Source: Limnanthes douglasii subsp. nivea (lineage: Eukaryota; Streptophyta; Magnoliopsida; Brassicales; Limnanthaceae). From it: a stretch of 64,000 bases of DNA. Of the stretch, positions 12,764 to 24,700 are shown in pieces. Position 1 is the stretch's first letter, and each line of letters opens with the position of its first letter. Position numbers and translations under genes: made by a program. The DNA is taken from contig JAUPFV010000001.1 in the NCBI GenBank assembly GCA_036936605.1, positions 113,716,771-113,780,770 on the forward strand, given 5' to 3'. The notes below the pieces were generated by a model. It worked only from the letters and a program-made list of their open reading frames with translations, did no database searches and had not been told where the DNA came from.

Positions 12764-15700
12764 TTATATGTCTTTATTGTCAAATTGAGGTCTATTATCT
12801 ATAGTGATGCGCTTAGGAATACAAAATCGGTAGCATATGTTAGATAAAATAAATTTTATCACTGCTTTATATTTTATCTCGGATAATGGTGCAGATTCTA
12901 CCCACTTGGAGAAGTATTCTATTACCAAAATTATAGTGTGACAAACCCCTAAAGCCATCAGAAGAGATCCGACTAGATCAACTCCCCATCTGTCAAATGG
13001 TATTGCTTTGGATACAGACTCCATGGAGACTGTTGGCACATGGATTTCATTTCCATACCTTTGACAAGGGCCATAATAGAAGGCCAACAATACCCTCCCA
13101 ACAAGACTCTTTGAGTTAAAGCTTTATAGCCACAATGTGCTTATCCTTCTCCATCATATTGTTCTGACAGAACACTTTGATATTCATTGGATCCGAGACA
13201 GCGCAACAAAGGCATGTCGAAGGATTTTTTTTTATAAATAACCCCTATTAGAACAAAAAATGCACGAGCTTCATACTTTATCTTTTTGCTAGAGGTCCTG
13301 TCTTGAGGTAAAACTTCACTGGTGATAAACTCTTGGATCTCATTTCTCCAATATTTAGAAACCATGGTGGATACATGTAAACCTTCTTCCCCTTCACCTT
13401 CTATTTTTGAATTGGTGACTATGGAAGGACATTCTTGCATAAGGATCCAAAAATACGCTTCAGAATAAGCTACAGTGGCTAAAAAGTCAACCATTGAATT
13501 TTCCAATCTGGAGACATGCTCGTATTTTATGTGTTTAAACCCGATTGTGATTTCTTTTAATACTTACTTTATCAAGTGATCTTTCTTGGTTTCAGATTTC
13601 CCCTGTTCCTAACCAATGAGTAGTTTTGAATCACTAATTAATCAGACTCTTTTGGCACCACATATCTGAACTAATCTTAATCCAACAATGGCTGCTTCAT
13701 ATTCTGACTCATTATTGAATGCTCTTAAACCAAAATGTATAGCTTGGTACATAGAATCCCCAAAGGGGGAGATTATGCTGACACCAGCTCCACATCCCAT
13801 TATATTGGACCCACCATCAATTCGGATTACCCAGTCCTTCTTGGGTTTACTGGTTTGAGTTTCTTCATGAGGCCTTTGGGAGTGAAATTCAACTAAACAA
13901 TCGACCACAGCTTGAGCCTTGATTGCAGTTTGGGGTGCAAAGTCAATATCATAATCCACAAGCTCAACTGATCACTTGTTAATCTGTCCCGATATATCCC
14001 CCTTTTGTAATACATTCTTTAAGGGGAAAGAAGTTTGTACTGTTATAGAATGCGCTTGAAAATAAGGCCTTATTTTTCTGGCAGCTATCACCAATGCGAA
14101 GGTTAATTTTTCAACTTTAAGTGCCTCTTCTCAACTTCCAACAAGCTCTTACTTATATAATACACAGGGCGGGGATAATTATCAACTTCTCGTACCAACA
14201 TTGCACTCACAACATACTCAAATATTTCCAAATAAATATAGAGTCTTTCCCCATTTACAGTTTTAAATAATGTTTTGGGTGAAGATAGGTGTCGTTTGAT
14301 TTCAAGGAAAGCTTGGTCACAATTTGGGGACCAATTGAAGTTTTTAGCATTCCTTAAGACTTGGAAAAACTTTGCACACCTATTTAAGGCTGGCAATCTT
14401 CAAGTTAATACCTGTACTTCTTTAGTATCCCGAGGTGTATCCATGGCTAACAAAGCATTTAATTGATTTAAGTCAGTCTGGATCCCTTTTTCACTTATAA
14501 TATAGCCTAGAAACTTTCTTATTTAAATACCAAATGTATATTTTTTTAGGATTTAATTTCAAGTTGATGGTTTCTAAGTTAGAAAATGTCTTTTCGAGGT
14601 CATATATATGGTTTTCCTCTTTAGGGCTCTTAACCATCATGCCATTGAGATAAACTTCTACATTTCTTCCAATCTGACTAGAAAATGCCTTATTAACCAT
14701 TCGTTGATAAGTGGCTTCAACATTCTTCAACCCAAAAGGCATTACTTAATTACAATGAAGCCTCGTGTCAGTGATAAAAGTAGTGTGATCTTGATAATTC
14801 AGATCCATATGTATATGATGATACCCTAAAAAAGCATCCATAAAGGATAACAACTTGTTTCCCGATGTGGAATCTACTAGCTGATCTATCTAGGGTACTG
14901 GAAATGGATCCATGGGGCAAGCTCTATTGAGATTGGTATAATAAATCCACATACGCCATTTTCCATTTTTATTTTTGAGTAGGGTCGGTTTAGGTGTCCA
15001 AAGAAGGTAATGAGATTATTTAATGTGTCATATCTTTGTTAACCGATCTACTTCTTGGACTATGGCTTCAGATTTTTCTCAGGAAAAAACTATTGTTCTT
15101 TGTACCATCGGCCCTGCATCGGATCTAACAAACATTTTGTGACTAATCACGCTTTATGGTACTCTAGTTACATCATCGTTACACTAAGAAAACACATGTA
15201 GATTGTTAGATAAAAAGGATAATAACTTTTCCTTCAATTCTAATGATAATTTAGATATGACCCTGATATTTTTACCTTTTGTCAGGCGATGAACTTCAAC
15301 TTCTTCAATTGGGATCACAACACTAGGAGCCTCCCTTGGACCAGCTATCTCGTCTGATATGGCAAAAGACTCCATTAACTGCTATTATTTGTCAAATTTC
15401 ACTGTTTTTGAACAACTTTGGAGTAAGAGCAGTGACATAACATTCCAGGACTACCTTTTAACTACTTCGGACGAGGCCTACTTGACCACCCACAACATAT
15501 TTCAAACATTGGTGGACAGTGGATGCTACCACATGCATTCTAGATAGCCAAAACCTACCAAATATAACATTGTAAGACATCAGACAATCAACTAGTACAA
15601 ACAAAATTCTTACCAACTTCTTAAAAATGACCCTTTTCCCAACAAGACCTCTCCTTCAAACTCCCAAATCACAACGGCCGAGTTACCAGTAAATCCTACT

Positions 15701-15897
15701 GGTGGTCCTATTTGAATGTTGGATGATTGAGGGATTCTTCATTTGCTTATAGGTTGATAAAACATAATATTTTCCAAATTACATGTATCAATCAGGATTT
15801 GACGTATATTATTGCCCTCAATGAATGCTCTTATTACCACAACATCTTCATGTGGCCCTCCAAAATATCTCTCAGGTCATCTTCATCAAAGACAAAA
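12764..15897 (-). pseudogene. Tat-lineage pol (protease-RT-RNase H-aRNase H-integrase)
   Basis: Minus-strand polyprotein remnant. The protease region (15,897-15,560) is badly broken. A linker with ELKEKLLSFLSNNLHVFS follows at 15,375-15,184. The RT palm at 14,742-14,491 has MPFGLKNVEATYQRMVNKAF. The catalytic box that should read YxDD is YLNG here, so the enzyme is dead. The RNase H/connection is at 14,396-14,103 (HLKLKN end). The second, archaeal-type RNase H typical of the Tat lineage is at 13,959-13,642 (IDGGSN and NNESEYEAAIVGL). The integrase N-terminus is at 13,506-13,141 and the core at 13,090-12,764 (FDRWGVDLVGSL, IDNRPQFDNKD). It is cut off within the core, before the catalytic Glu. 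Several stops and frameshifts interrupt it. Confidence 0.85.
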
Positions 15898-17823
15898 TTA
15901 AGTTGGGCCCTGATGAAGATGTGCATACATTTTTCCTTCGAACTGAGTAGTCAGAGTGTTCACATATCTTATTCTTAAGCAGCTTGAGGGTGTAGTCATA
16001 GTATCTCCTCCAAAAATGGTCAAGGATTCAAAGTATCTGCACAGATTGGATAATGTCATTGTTTTTTCCAATATCACTTCAATCTGATTTTGATTCGGAC
16101 CAAGGTCTAAGTATTCCAAGTCTACATCAAATAGTTCCACAATCATCATAGCATCTTCTTGTTTAGATGCCCCCATACTTTGTCCTGGAACATTTGGTGA
16201 TGTTACTTGTGTTGTGCTTGCACTAGATTGGGCTCACGTATTAACTGGCTTGTTTCCCCCCTTATTTTTTAACAAAAGCACATAACTTTCTACTTTAATC
16301 AAAGTTTGTACTTCTCGTTTTGAGATAATGCAATATTGAGTATCTTAACCCACATTATTGTGGTATCTGTAAAAATGGGTGTTTTGATTTTTTCTTGGAG
16401 ATTGAATTGGTGATGGCCTTTGAAAATGTACAACATTCTTAGTTCTATCATATATTGTGGCTATATTTTTACCCAATTCGGTAAACCACTTAGGTTCAAC
16501 CTACTGATTCCTCCTTGGTCTAGATTGGTGGCCCTAATTCGACTGACTCTATCTCGGCCGATGTGAACCTTGTCTAGAATCTTAGACCGTTAATTGATCG
16601 TGGCTTGAGATTGAGTACTGGCTTGTGGGATAGAAACATATGAGTATATCAGTTCTGGCGCAATACTCTAGATTTCTTGGTTTCATATATTGTGATTTGC
16701 TTTCCGACCTGGTTCAATAATTCTTCCAAGGTCATTGCTTTCTTCCAAGTCACTGAATAATCCAAATCACCCAACATTAAACCTTACCTTAAAGAAGCAA
16801 TAGGCAATTGCTCAAAATAATTAGCCAAACCATTCTTTGTATTCACAAAACGGCTGATGTATTCCTTTAGAGATTCATTAGGTTCTTGTGCACAGTGAAT
16901 GATAGTATCACCATTCCCTTTAAGCTCTTTACTTCCCAAATATTACCTCCAGAAATCCATCAAGAACATATGAAAGTTTTTAATAGATCCCTATGGTAAA
17001 CTGTTATACCATTTTAGTGCACTCCCGTTGAAGGTCTGCAAGAAGGCCCGACATATAAGTTTATCATCATCATCAAAATTCATCATGAAATTTTTGAACT
17101 GCTCAAGGTGGTTATCAAAATCTTTACTTCCATCGTACTTCTCCATTTTAGAACTATCAAACCGCCTTGGCAGATGTCCGGAAAGAATCTTTGAAGACAA
17201 AGGTAACTGCCTCCAGTTGTGGCTACGGATAAACATATGGTCTTCAACAGGAGTGGCAAAGATACCTGGTTCAGACTTGATAGCAAATTGATCATTTAAC
17301 AGATTATCAATACCGTAATATGCCGATCCCTTTACTTTCTTTTGATGTTTCTTCTTTTTACATTTACCCTTCTGATCCATTTTCTTAGAATGTTTATTGG
17401 TTAACTTTTTTTCTTCTTCTTTTGACAGCGATGGTCACTACAAGATGAAGAAGTATATATATCCGATTTAAATTCTGTGGTAGCGTTTCTAACAGAATCC
17501 GATGTTTTCAACACCTGTTTAGCCCGATGTTCTTTCTTTGAACCCTTGTGAGCCCTTGGATATTGATAACTTTCATCTTATTTGTGATTGTTGCCATGAT
17601 TATATGTAACGATACATCCTGTAGTAAACTTCCCTTTTAACTCTGTTTGAGCTTGTCTTTGGGCCCTTAAAGCTTCGATCTCAGCCCTCGGTTGATCACG
17701 TTCGTCTTGCATGATCAATATTTTATCTGCATTATGATTGACATGTGATATAGTAGCATGCTCATTATCAATTATGATCCCCTCATTTTCAAGAGAGGGA
17801 ACTTCTTGCATGTCGAGATCCAT
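15898..17823 (-). pseudogene. Tat-lineage gag
   Basis: Capsid-precursor gene of the same minus-strand element. The N-terminus (17,823-17,578) has the acidic/coiled opening MDLDMQEVPSLENEG. The central retrotransposon gag domain (17,380-16,991) includes RNWRQLPLSSKILSG, KMEKYDGSKDFDNHLEQFK and GSALKWYNSLP. The C-terminus (16,176-15,898) includes YFESLTIFGGDTM. It is colinear with the 638-codon gag at 49,891-51,807. Stops and frameshifts lie near 17,540, 16,980 and 16,500. The gag frame ends just before the protease-side motif FDEDDLRDI, which reads in the +1 frame, as in the copy at 49,491. Confidence 0.85.
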
Positions 17824-17849
17824 GTCTCAAAGAAATCCAAAGTACGATC

Positions 17850-18240
17850 TACAATTATGGTTTTGAATACAACTATTCAGGTAAAACTTTATTAAGAGGT
17901 ATTTGTTGAATCTATTAGATTTATGGATGAAGTGTAGAGAGAGAATAAAGGTGTTATATTAATTTTTTTAAAAGAGAGAACTCAACCAACATATTAGATG
18001 TTATTTTGACCTTATCTATAGGATTTAGAAGATCCATGTTGGTCCATATATCCTGTTAGGTGGGCTTGGAAGCCCAAGACAAGATAAAGCAATCACTTAG
18101 TTTACTATGCTAGGCACACGATTTGTTAATAGTCCGAAGTGCCATGTAAGAAAAATATGAAATACTCTTTATATCCACTTCCAATATATTACGAACCTTC
18201 CAGAAAAAATTTGTACAATGTGAGCAGCTCGTAGTTGACT
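17850..18240 (-). repeat. Decayed 5' LTR of the minus-strand Tat element
   Basis: Immediately upstream of gag on the minus strand are blocks resembling the better-preserved LTRs: a CTCTCTCTACACTTCATCC-like block and a GCCCA..GGATATATGGACC block near 18,040-18,075. The termini and primer-binding site cannot be placed. Confidence 0.4.
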
Positions 18241-18451
18241 TAACCAAAGAATTCTAATTGTATTTGTTTGAAATTTTAGAATCAAACCGGGATTAGTTGT
18301 TATATTGTGGTTTTTGTGTTGTAAACTATTTAAATTATGTTTAAAGAACCATTAGACTTGTAGTAGCATTGATTCATGCATTATTAAAATGTCATTTAAG
18401 ATTTTATTTTTTCAAAAATTTTGGTGAGCCAATTCGTCATGTGTTTGGCGT

Positions 18452-18712
18452 ATGGATCCAACTCCACACCAACCGTTGGTATGGAGATACATAATCATGC
18501 CAACGGTTGGCATTAGATTTGGCTGGCCTCCCACGCCACCGTTTAGCGTGATAGGGGGTCACCACGTCATCGATCGGCGTCGACCGCCAAAGTGGCAAAC
18601 TAAGACAGTATCAAGCCTAAGCCTCTGGCCTATTGCCGCCAATGCACAGCGGAATGTAAGAACCTTCCGCCTTCCGCCGTGTAGTGGCGACAATGGCCAA
18701 ATTTTAAAATAA
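18452..18712. other. GC-rich island with short palindromes
   Basis: A locally GC-rich stretch amid AT-rich DNA, with near-perfect palindromes ACCAACCGTTGGT and TGCCAACGGTTGGCA about 35 bp apart, plus CCGCCTTCCGCCG-type runs. The long open frames on both strands look like by-products of base composition. It could be part of a foldback element, but no matching outer arms were seen. Confidence 0.4.
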
Positions 18713-18719
18713 TAATTTA

Positions 18720-18875
18720 ATTTTTTTATTACTATAATTATTATTGTTATTATTAATATAATAACTATTATTATTATTATTATTGTTAATGACATTATAA
18801 CTATTATTATTATTATTATTGTTATTAATATGGTTATTACTATAATTATTATTGTTATTATTAATATTATAACTA
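18720..18875. repeat. (TTA)n-rich low-complexity repeat
   Basis: Degenerate TTA/TTG trinucleotide tract. A ~34-bp block starting TTATTACTATAATTATTATT occurs twice, about 106 bp apart, so part of it is a higher-order tandem copy. Confidence 0.85.
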
Positions 18876-19078
18876 GTAGTCATTTAACACCACTTCTGGA
18901 AAAATGAACACAAAAAGAGAGAGTAAACATTGCATAAAAGGTCAAACAACAATTTATGAGTAGCGTAAAACTCAAATAACCACTGAGGAAATCATAAAAA
19001 CCCAAAGAACAATCAAGGAAAGTGTAAACTAAAACAACAACTAAGGAAGAATTTGCAATAACTCTTAGGTAACGAATT

Positions 19079-19493
19079 TTATTTGTCAGGCCAGTTCCAT
19101 TTCATCAACTTCCTTTTATATTTCACAATTTGGTAGTCCGCCGCAGCATCACGCATTTCCTCTTCCCTGATAGTAAAAACGCAGACATGGATATGATCAA
19201 GCTGCTCATCCGGTAAAGTATCGGTGACTTGGAAGTTGAACAACTTAAAAACAGCATGACGTATTAAAACTAGGTGTACACGAAATTTCACTTGCTAGGT
19301 TGACCTAGTTTTTACCTCATCCAAACATCTTGAAATCTTAGGCAGCAGGACTCCATCATTTTAGTATAGGAAATACATCTGGCATAACATTTCCTCGTAG
19401 TAGTGTTTACCCCATTCATTCTTAAAAGGTTTTACCCATTTCGATGGAGGCTTTCATCAAATATTCATCTTCCAACTCACTCCAAATAGACAT
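19079..19493 (-). pseudogene. Small SANT/Myb-like transposon-type ORF, decayed copy 1
   Basis: From ATG at 19,493 the minus strand reads MSIWSELEDEYLMKAS, a W..EDEYLL-type SANT/Myb opening. One frameshift near 19,430 and two internal stops interrupt the protein, which ends at 19,079 (KWNWPDK). The architecture matches the intact 122-residue protein at 35,647-36,015: a W/EDE opening, then LCQMYFLY, a basic helix, and a C-terminal REEEMRDAA-type acidic tail. Identity is low, so homology is inferred from motif order and length. An E2F-like site lies ~110 bp upstream. Confidence 0.5.
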
Positions 19494-19604
19494 TTTTAGA
19501 GTTTCTAATTTTATTTTTTCAAGTTGTGTTGTTACAAGAGGAGATCATCTATTTATTGACCATTTAGTCTTTGTATAACGTAATCCAAGTAGACCAATCA
19601 CTAC

Positions 19605-19612
19605 TTGGCGCG
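19605..19612. promoter_or_regulatory. E2F-like site upstream of SANT-like ORF copy 1
   Basis: TTGGCGCG matches the core of plant E2F sites (TTTSSCGC and its complement). It lies ~110 bp upstream of the ATG at 19,493. It is weak alone; its interest is that the other two SANT-like loci also have such sites. Confidence 0.3.
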
Positions 19613-20050
19613 TGTAAGATGTGGATTACGTAATCTCATAACCCAATCATTTCGAGATACCTAATAGATACAAAAAACACATACCATATGTGCGTTAAGA
19701 TAAAACATGTGCGTTAGATCTGGGTATCCAGTTATAACATATAAGGTATCATTATAACGTGACAAAATATATAGTGGAATAAACAATACTACTCAAAAAA
19801 TAAACGCACAAAATGATAAAGTAAAAATTGACTACTTAAAATAACAACAACTTAGGAAAACATAAATACTTAAACAACAACTTATAAAATCAAATAGAAG
19901 GGCGAACAACAACTTAGGAAATCAAATAACATGTCAAAAAAACTGAAGAGAACATAAGTACTCAAACAACAAGTGTGGAAATCATAAAAATTGAAACAAC
20001 AAATGTAGAAATCATAAAAACTCAAACAACAACCAAATAAAACATAAAAC

Positions 20051-20425
20051 TTAGAAGTCGAAGTCGTATCCCATGTTTTCTTCATCAATATCATCCTCTC
20101 TTTCCGTAATCACATCCTCAAGATATGCTACCATATCCCTAGTAATGTAATCTACAAATGCCATGCTCCACAATGCAACCGCTTCTTGCTTAATTTTATA
20201 AAGCATAAATAACAAACACTGGAGGGTTTTCACACGATTGTACCTGCTTTTGAATTCGTCACGACTGTGCGTTGGATGATTTGTTACTCCTAATCGGCCA
20301 TAACCGGGATACATCCTACATAGCTCCCAATCAAAAAAAGTATTGCTCGTATCATCATAAATTGTTCAACGGAAAAATTTCACCGCCTAGAGCATCTGGT
20401 AGTCTTTATCTACATTAAACTCCAT
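20051..20425 (-). pseudogene. Small SANT/Myb-like transposon-type ORF, decayed copy 2
   Basis: From ATG at 20,425 the minus strand reads MEFNVDKDYQML, stop, AVKFF, stop, and then an open frame to 20,051. Alignment to the intact protein at 35,647-36,015 is residue-by-residue over most of the length. Compare YGRLGVTNHP with YGRLGFFGPH, the RYN.L/VK helix, and ITRDMVAYLEDVITERED with ISRDMIMYLKEWITHRED. Length is almost the same (~124 codons). Two nonsense codons in the first 20 residues make it a pseudogene. Function is unknown; a short DNA-binding helper protein of a transposon is the natural guess. Confidence 0.65.
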
Positions 20426-20533
20426 CCTAAAATCATTTATATGTTTTATGTTTGTGAATGTTTGGTGGATAAACTATTAAACTAGGTTTCAGGTTCCTTT
20501 TAAAGGACATTCCAATTTGACGGGTAATCGGCA

Positions 20534-20546
20534 TTTGGCGGGAAAA
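20534..20546. promoter_or_regulatory. Consensus E2F site and TATA-like box upstream of copy 2
   Basis: TTTGGCGGGAAAA fits the canonical E2F/DP site perfectly. A TATATATA run is at 20,547-20,554, a second GCGGGA at 20,555-20,560, and TTTGGCGAGAA at 20,585-20,595. All lie 110-170 bp upstream of the ATG at 20,425 on the transcribed side. This suggests S-phase-linked expression. Confidence 0.5.
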
Positions 20547-21179
20547 TATATATAGCGGGAGCAATTGTTTGGATGAAATTAATATTTGGCGAGAATCAAT
20601 GTATGGAGGGAATCATTATTTCGAGGGAATAATTGTTTGGAATGAATCAATATTTAGCAATATATAAAAGGAATTGCTAAAAAACAGCGAAAATTACTCG
20701 GTGAAGGTGTATTTTCAATTTTTTCAATTTTTATAAAATTGTTATTCATTAAAACAAACGCTTAATATCTTTAATTTATATTTGCTTTATTTATTTACAA
20801 ATTCATACTAATTAAAAAACTTCTAAAATATGTAAACTAAATATAGCTAAATAAAATACGGTACATTAAAAACTTATAAACTATGTAAATAAATATAGCT
20901 AAATAACATATAAAAAACAAATAAGACATACAAATATGTTATAATAAAAACAAATAAAAATATGTTACAATTCGTTTTTACAAAAAGACATAAAAGTAAC
21001 AAACACCATGTCAAAATAAACACGAGTGTCAAAAAACTCGAAACAAAAAAAATGTAATGTCTAAGCAAGTTTCTTACCGATAGACAAAACTTTCTCGTAC
21101 GCCAAATCCAAACGCTCGAAACCACCATCAAACTCACCAACTCTATGAAACAAAGAGATCTTACGCGTACCTGCGCGCA

Positions 21180-22960
21180 AATGTCATATGATAGCGTTGT
21201 CCCGATCCTCATACACATAGTCATCTAACTGGTATATGGAACTGTTGATTAAGTTGAATAAGCTAATATTCTGATGCAGCAGAAGATAATCAGGAGTAGA
21301 GAAATAATCCATCTCGTCTCTAATCATCTCTCCCCTAATAACCTCCTCTAACCGGTAATATCGCCAATTAACCCAACTCTCCGCGCCGAATGCATATGCT
21401 ATCGTCTTCGGTTTCCTTTTGGCCTTTAACTGCATCTTGAGCAATTGATGTGGGATAACCCTCTGGACACGACTAAACTGCCTCAACATCCGCTCCGGAT
21501 AGTATACTTGCGAGTTCTCTACACCGACAATGACATCGCGAAACTATGCTATATCCTCAAATAGGAAATCGTCGTGTATCGCACAATAAGGATCAAACAC
21601 TACCTTCAATACAACACAATAAGAACACGAACACATATAAGACTTGACATCCACACCACTCAACCCAACCAACACACGAAAATTATAAAACTATAATACA
21701 TTTTTATCTTATTATATCAATATGTTAAACTATAAATCAGTTTTATCTTATTCAATTATAAAACTTACATCGGTATCTTGTAGGTTGTTGATGGTGATTC
21801 GAAGGTTCAGCTTCGTCCGAGAGTCAGAAATAGTCGGACCTATATCCCATCTCGCAATAATGGGTTGGCACTCCATGTAAGTGGAACGAGTAACAGAGTG
21901 GAGCATAACGAAATGGTCTCGTATCCACGTGTCCAGCAAATTGATACATCCGACCATAATCATGATCTCGTGAAGAGAGACCTCACCGAGATGGTGATAC
22001 AAGTAAGCAAGCATGGCAGTGCTCCATGCGTAATGTCCAACACTCTCCTCGGGTCAAATTGCGCAAAAGAAATAAGTACTTACATTAACGTACATGTTAC
22101 TCTTGTTGGGGAATAGAACGGTGCTGAACATGTGTAATATATAGGCATGCATAGCCTGGTGTACCATAGTGTCGGTGATACCCGAGTAGTCGTCACAGAA
22201 TTGTGGCCACTATACCTAGCCCACAACCATCTGTAACCCAAACGGATGCCCTTGCATTTCTCAACCTCCTTCGCGAAGCTCACCTCGTTAATCCTGCATG
22301 GCCAGCGACTTGTTGGAAATAACACTAAAACAACAACCTGACCCTCTACTGCGAATTCCAATCTAGTGCGCATGTCATCAAAAGTGATCGTCATCTCACC
22401 GAACAATAAATGGAAACTGTTTGTTTTCATATGTCGCCGTTCCAAAAATACCTCCGTCATGTCGGAGTGCGTGTGCATGCACGATAACGGTTCGATCGGT
22501 CTACCGAAAGGTGTACCATCAAGTACGACATGTACCCTACTATAAGAGCTTAAATTCCAACCTCTATAGTTGGAATAATGGACATATATCCGTATTTCGT
22601 GCTTTTGAAAATATTCGGTCTCAATTTTAGTATATATTAAATCGGTACTAAAATATTAACTACAAATGTAAATTACCTTTCCTTGCCAAAGATAGTAGGC
22701 GCCGTGAGAGGTGAACGTCTTTCCCAATAGCGAAAGTAGTCTACCGAAGAAGGAGGTCTAGATTTCCCCTTGATAGGAAAGGTGCGCGTTGCCCACAGGC
22801 AGCGGAACCGGAATTGGGTCCGGAAACATGGGTTCTGAAATAATGGATAGCTCTTCTATCGGAACCGCATAATCGGTTAGTAACTCACGCTCGCTACTTG
22901 TCTGTTGTTCGTCCGATTCTTTACTTTTCGTTCGGGAGCTATCATCGTTCGACGAGAGCT
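21180..22960 (-). pseudogene. Plant mobile domain (MAIN-like) protein gene
   Basis: Minus-strand exons of a plant mobile domain protein (PF10536 family, 'aminotransferase-like'). A proline-rich N-terminal exon lies around 22,960-22,680 (DPIPVPLPVGNAH). The domain core is at 22,560-22,080, with LERRHMKTNSFHLLFGEMTI..D (family pattern RW..ETHTFH...GEMT.TL.DV). The middle is at 22,014-21,748 (MLAYLYHHLGEVS and GCINLLDTWIRDHF). The C-terminal part is at 21,489-21,184 (VLRQFxRVQ-type motif, MLRQFSRVQRVIPHQLL). Such domains occur in host genes needed for silencing and in transposons. Gaps between exons could be introns or decay. I could not trace one uninterrupted reading frame, so I call it a probable pseudogene. 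Confidence 0.65.
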
Positions 22961-23071
22961 ATCACCGGAACCAAAGCGTCAACAACGTCCTTAACCTGAA
23001 ATGAAAATATAAGAAATGTTAAGACTTGCTTGAAAATACCAAACATGAGAAGCTATTTATTTTTAAAAAAA

Positions 23072-23156
23072 AACACAAACACGTATGATCAAGATTAAAT
23101 CAGTTATAAAAAAAACACAAACACGTATGATCAAGATTAAATCAGTTATAAGATAT
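23072..23156. repeat. Tandem duplication of a 42-bp unit
   Basis: The block CACAAACACGTATGATCAAG and its continuation to CAGTTATA occurs twice in a row, offset by 42 bp, almost without differences. Confidence 0.9.
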
Positions 23157-23329
23157 TCTGATGACCGAAACGACTTACGTCGTAAAAATGGCATGAGACT
23201 GGTTCCCACGTCATAACGCATGGTGTGGACACCTATTGTCACCACCACTGGTCGGCAGAAACAAGGTGTTTTTTGAACTGAGATGGCGACGGACAGCTTC
23301 GTCAACAAAACACAGACCTGCAAACTCGG

Positions 23330-24226
23330 AAATAGCCCTAAACCACTAAGCTACTAAGTGTAGAAACACTTACCAAAAATGGGGATGCGAACAATGGAGT
23401 GCTAGGCGTCGATTGCCGGTCTGCTGGGCGTCGATTGGGATGCTAGTGGGTTAGGTGTCGACTGTTGATGCTGCTTAGTGCTGCTGGTGAGAGTAGGGAT
23501 GTTGGGTTAGAGGTTTCGGCTACTGGTGAGCGTTCGGGTGCTGGTTAGGGCTGCTGATGAGTGTTGCTGCAGGTGAGTGTTTAGACGACGGTTTTGGGGG
23601 TGGGTGATGTGTGAGAGGGCTGTGTGGATGGGTTTTTAGGCTGCTAGTGAGTGTTTAGGCATAGGTTTAATTTTAGGTCAATGAAAATTATTAGTATAAT
23701 TATAGTTAACTTAATTATTACTTCACTTAATTTGATACATTTATTGTTTTATTGAGTAGGTAGAAAAAAAAAACAAAAAAATTATAATTATTTTTTTTAT
23801 TTTTAATTTTTTCGGAGGGAATCCACGGCCAGATTCGGCCGAAAAAACATATGTAGAACGACGGTAAAAAAAAATCTCACGGAATATTTTTAAAAATTCA
23901 AAACAAACTGTTTCAGAAAATATCTTTAATAAAAAAGATATTTTAGCAATTCCTATAAAGTTATTTGATATAATTGTCATTTATCTCTGAAAAGTAATTT
24001 TCTGTCACTTATTTCTACTTTCTCTTTCTACCTATGAATCAATCAGAGCAACTTCCATGTGTGAAACAAAATCCTAAGTACTTTAGTAGAAGACCCATCG
24101 TCTCCCATGTTAGCTCAAGCTTTCTTTCTCACACTTCAACGCTCTTCCCTTACTTATTTCCCTCTCTCATATTCCATAGACACAATCATGTACAGTTCTG
24201 ATTGGTGAAGTATTCAATGATATCAT
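23330..24226. other. Non-coding stretch with G/T-rich degenerate repeats
   Basis: No gene recognised. From 23,400 to 23,650 there are scattered degenerate copies of GCTGCTGGTGAGTGTT-like sequence. From 23,660 to 24,020 the DNA is AT-rich. Confidence 0.5.
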
Positions 24227-24700
24227 ATGCTTAATTTACCCCCTCTCTCTTATTCATATCCACCTTCATCGTCTCCCCAAAAGTCATTCACTCTTCACAA
24301 ACACCCTCCTCGATGTGCAGCCACAACCACTGGCACCATCGTCAGTAAACCCCATTTCCAATTACCTTCTTATGCAATATAAAAAACTATATTTGGTCCA
24401 AAGCTCGATCAAATTTATTCCGAGAAACAATCTTCACTTATATTGACATGGTTTCTTCGGGTACTCAACATGGATAGAGTCTACTTGGTCTCCAATGCCT
24501 GTATTTAGGAAAAGATGTTCACGCTAATATCTTCATATTTGGGTATGTTTCATATACTGTTATTGTAACTAATACACTTGTAAACTTGTATGGCAAGTAT
24601 GGAGATATTGGTGATGTATGTAAGGTGTTCGACAGAATATCGGACATAGATCAAGTTTCTTGTAACTTGGTGGTTGCTGCACAGTGTAAGTTTGAGGACT
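24227..24700 (+). pseudogene. PPR protein gene fragment (chloroplast-type DYW PPR N-terminus)
   Basis: The plus strand starts with a Pro/Ser/His-rich leader resembling an organelle transit peptide (MLNLPPLSLIHIH). Around 24,420 it reads FRETIFTYIDMVSSGTQ, and after a frameshift LGKDVHANIFIFGY, NTLVNLYGKYGDIGDV and KVFDRISDIDQVSCN. These are successive pentatricopeptide repeats, closely matching the N-terminal repeats of chloroplast PPR proteins of the At3g57430 (OTP84) type. Sequence similarity stops at ~24,700, where a tandem repeat begins. The downstream repeats and the DYW domain are absent. Several frameshifts show it is a relic. Confidence 0.7.

Larger units (their letters stand above)
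20670..23953. mobile_element. Possible MULE-like element carrying a plant mobile domain gene
   Basis: GGAATTGCTAAAA at 20,670 is repeated inverted at 23,941-23,953 (13 bases). The two ends bracket the plant mobile domain gene. Similarity decays after ~15 bp, and the flanks (TATATAAAA and TATAAAGTT) do not form an exact 9-bp target duplication. The boundaries are therefore a hypothesis. Confidence 0.35.

Noticed and set aside
18452..18712. Plus-strand 86-codon open frame
   Set aside because: Product of GC-rich palindromic sequence; no homology.
20661..23962. 9-bp target duplication around the plant mobile domain element
   Set aside because: TATATAAAA and TATAAAGTT share only a TATAAA core; not accepted as a duplication.
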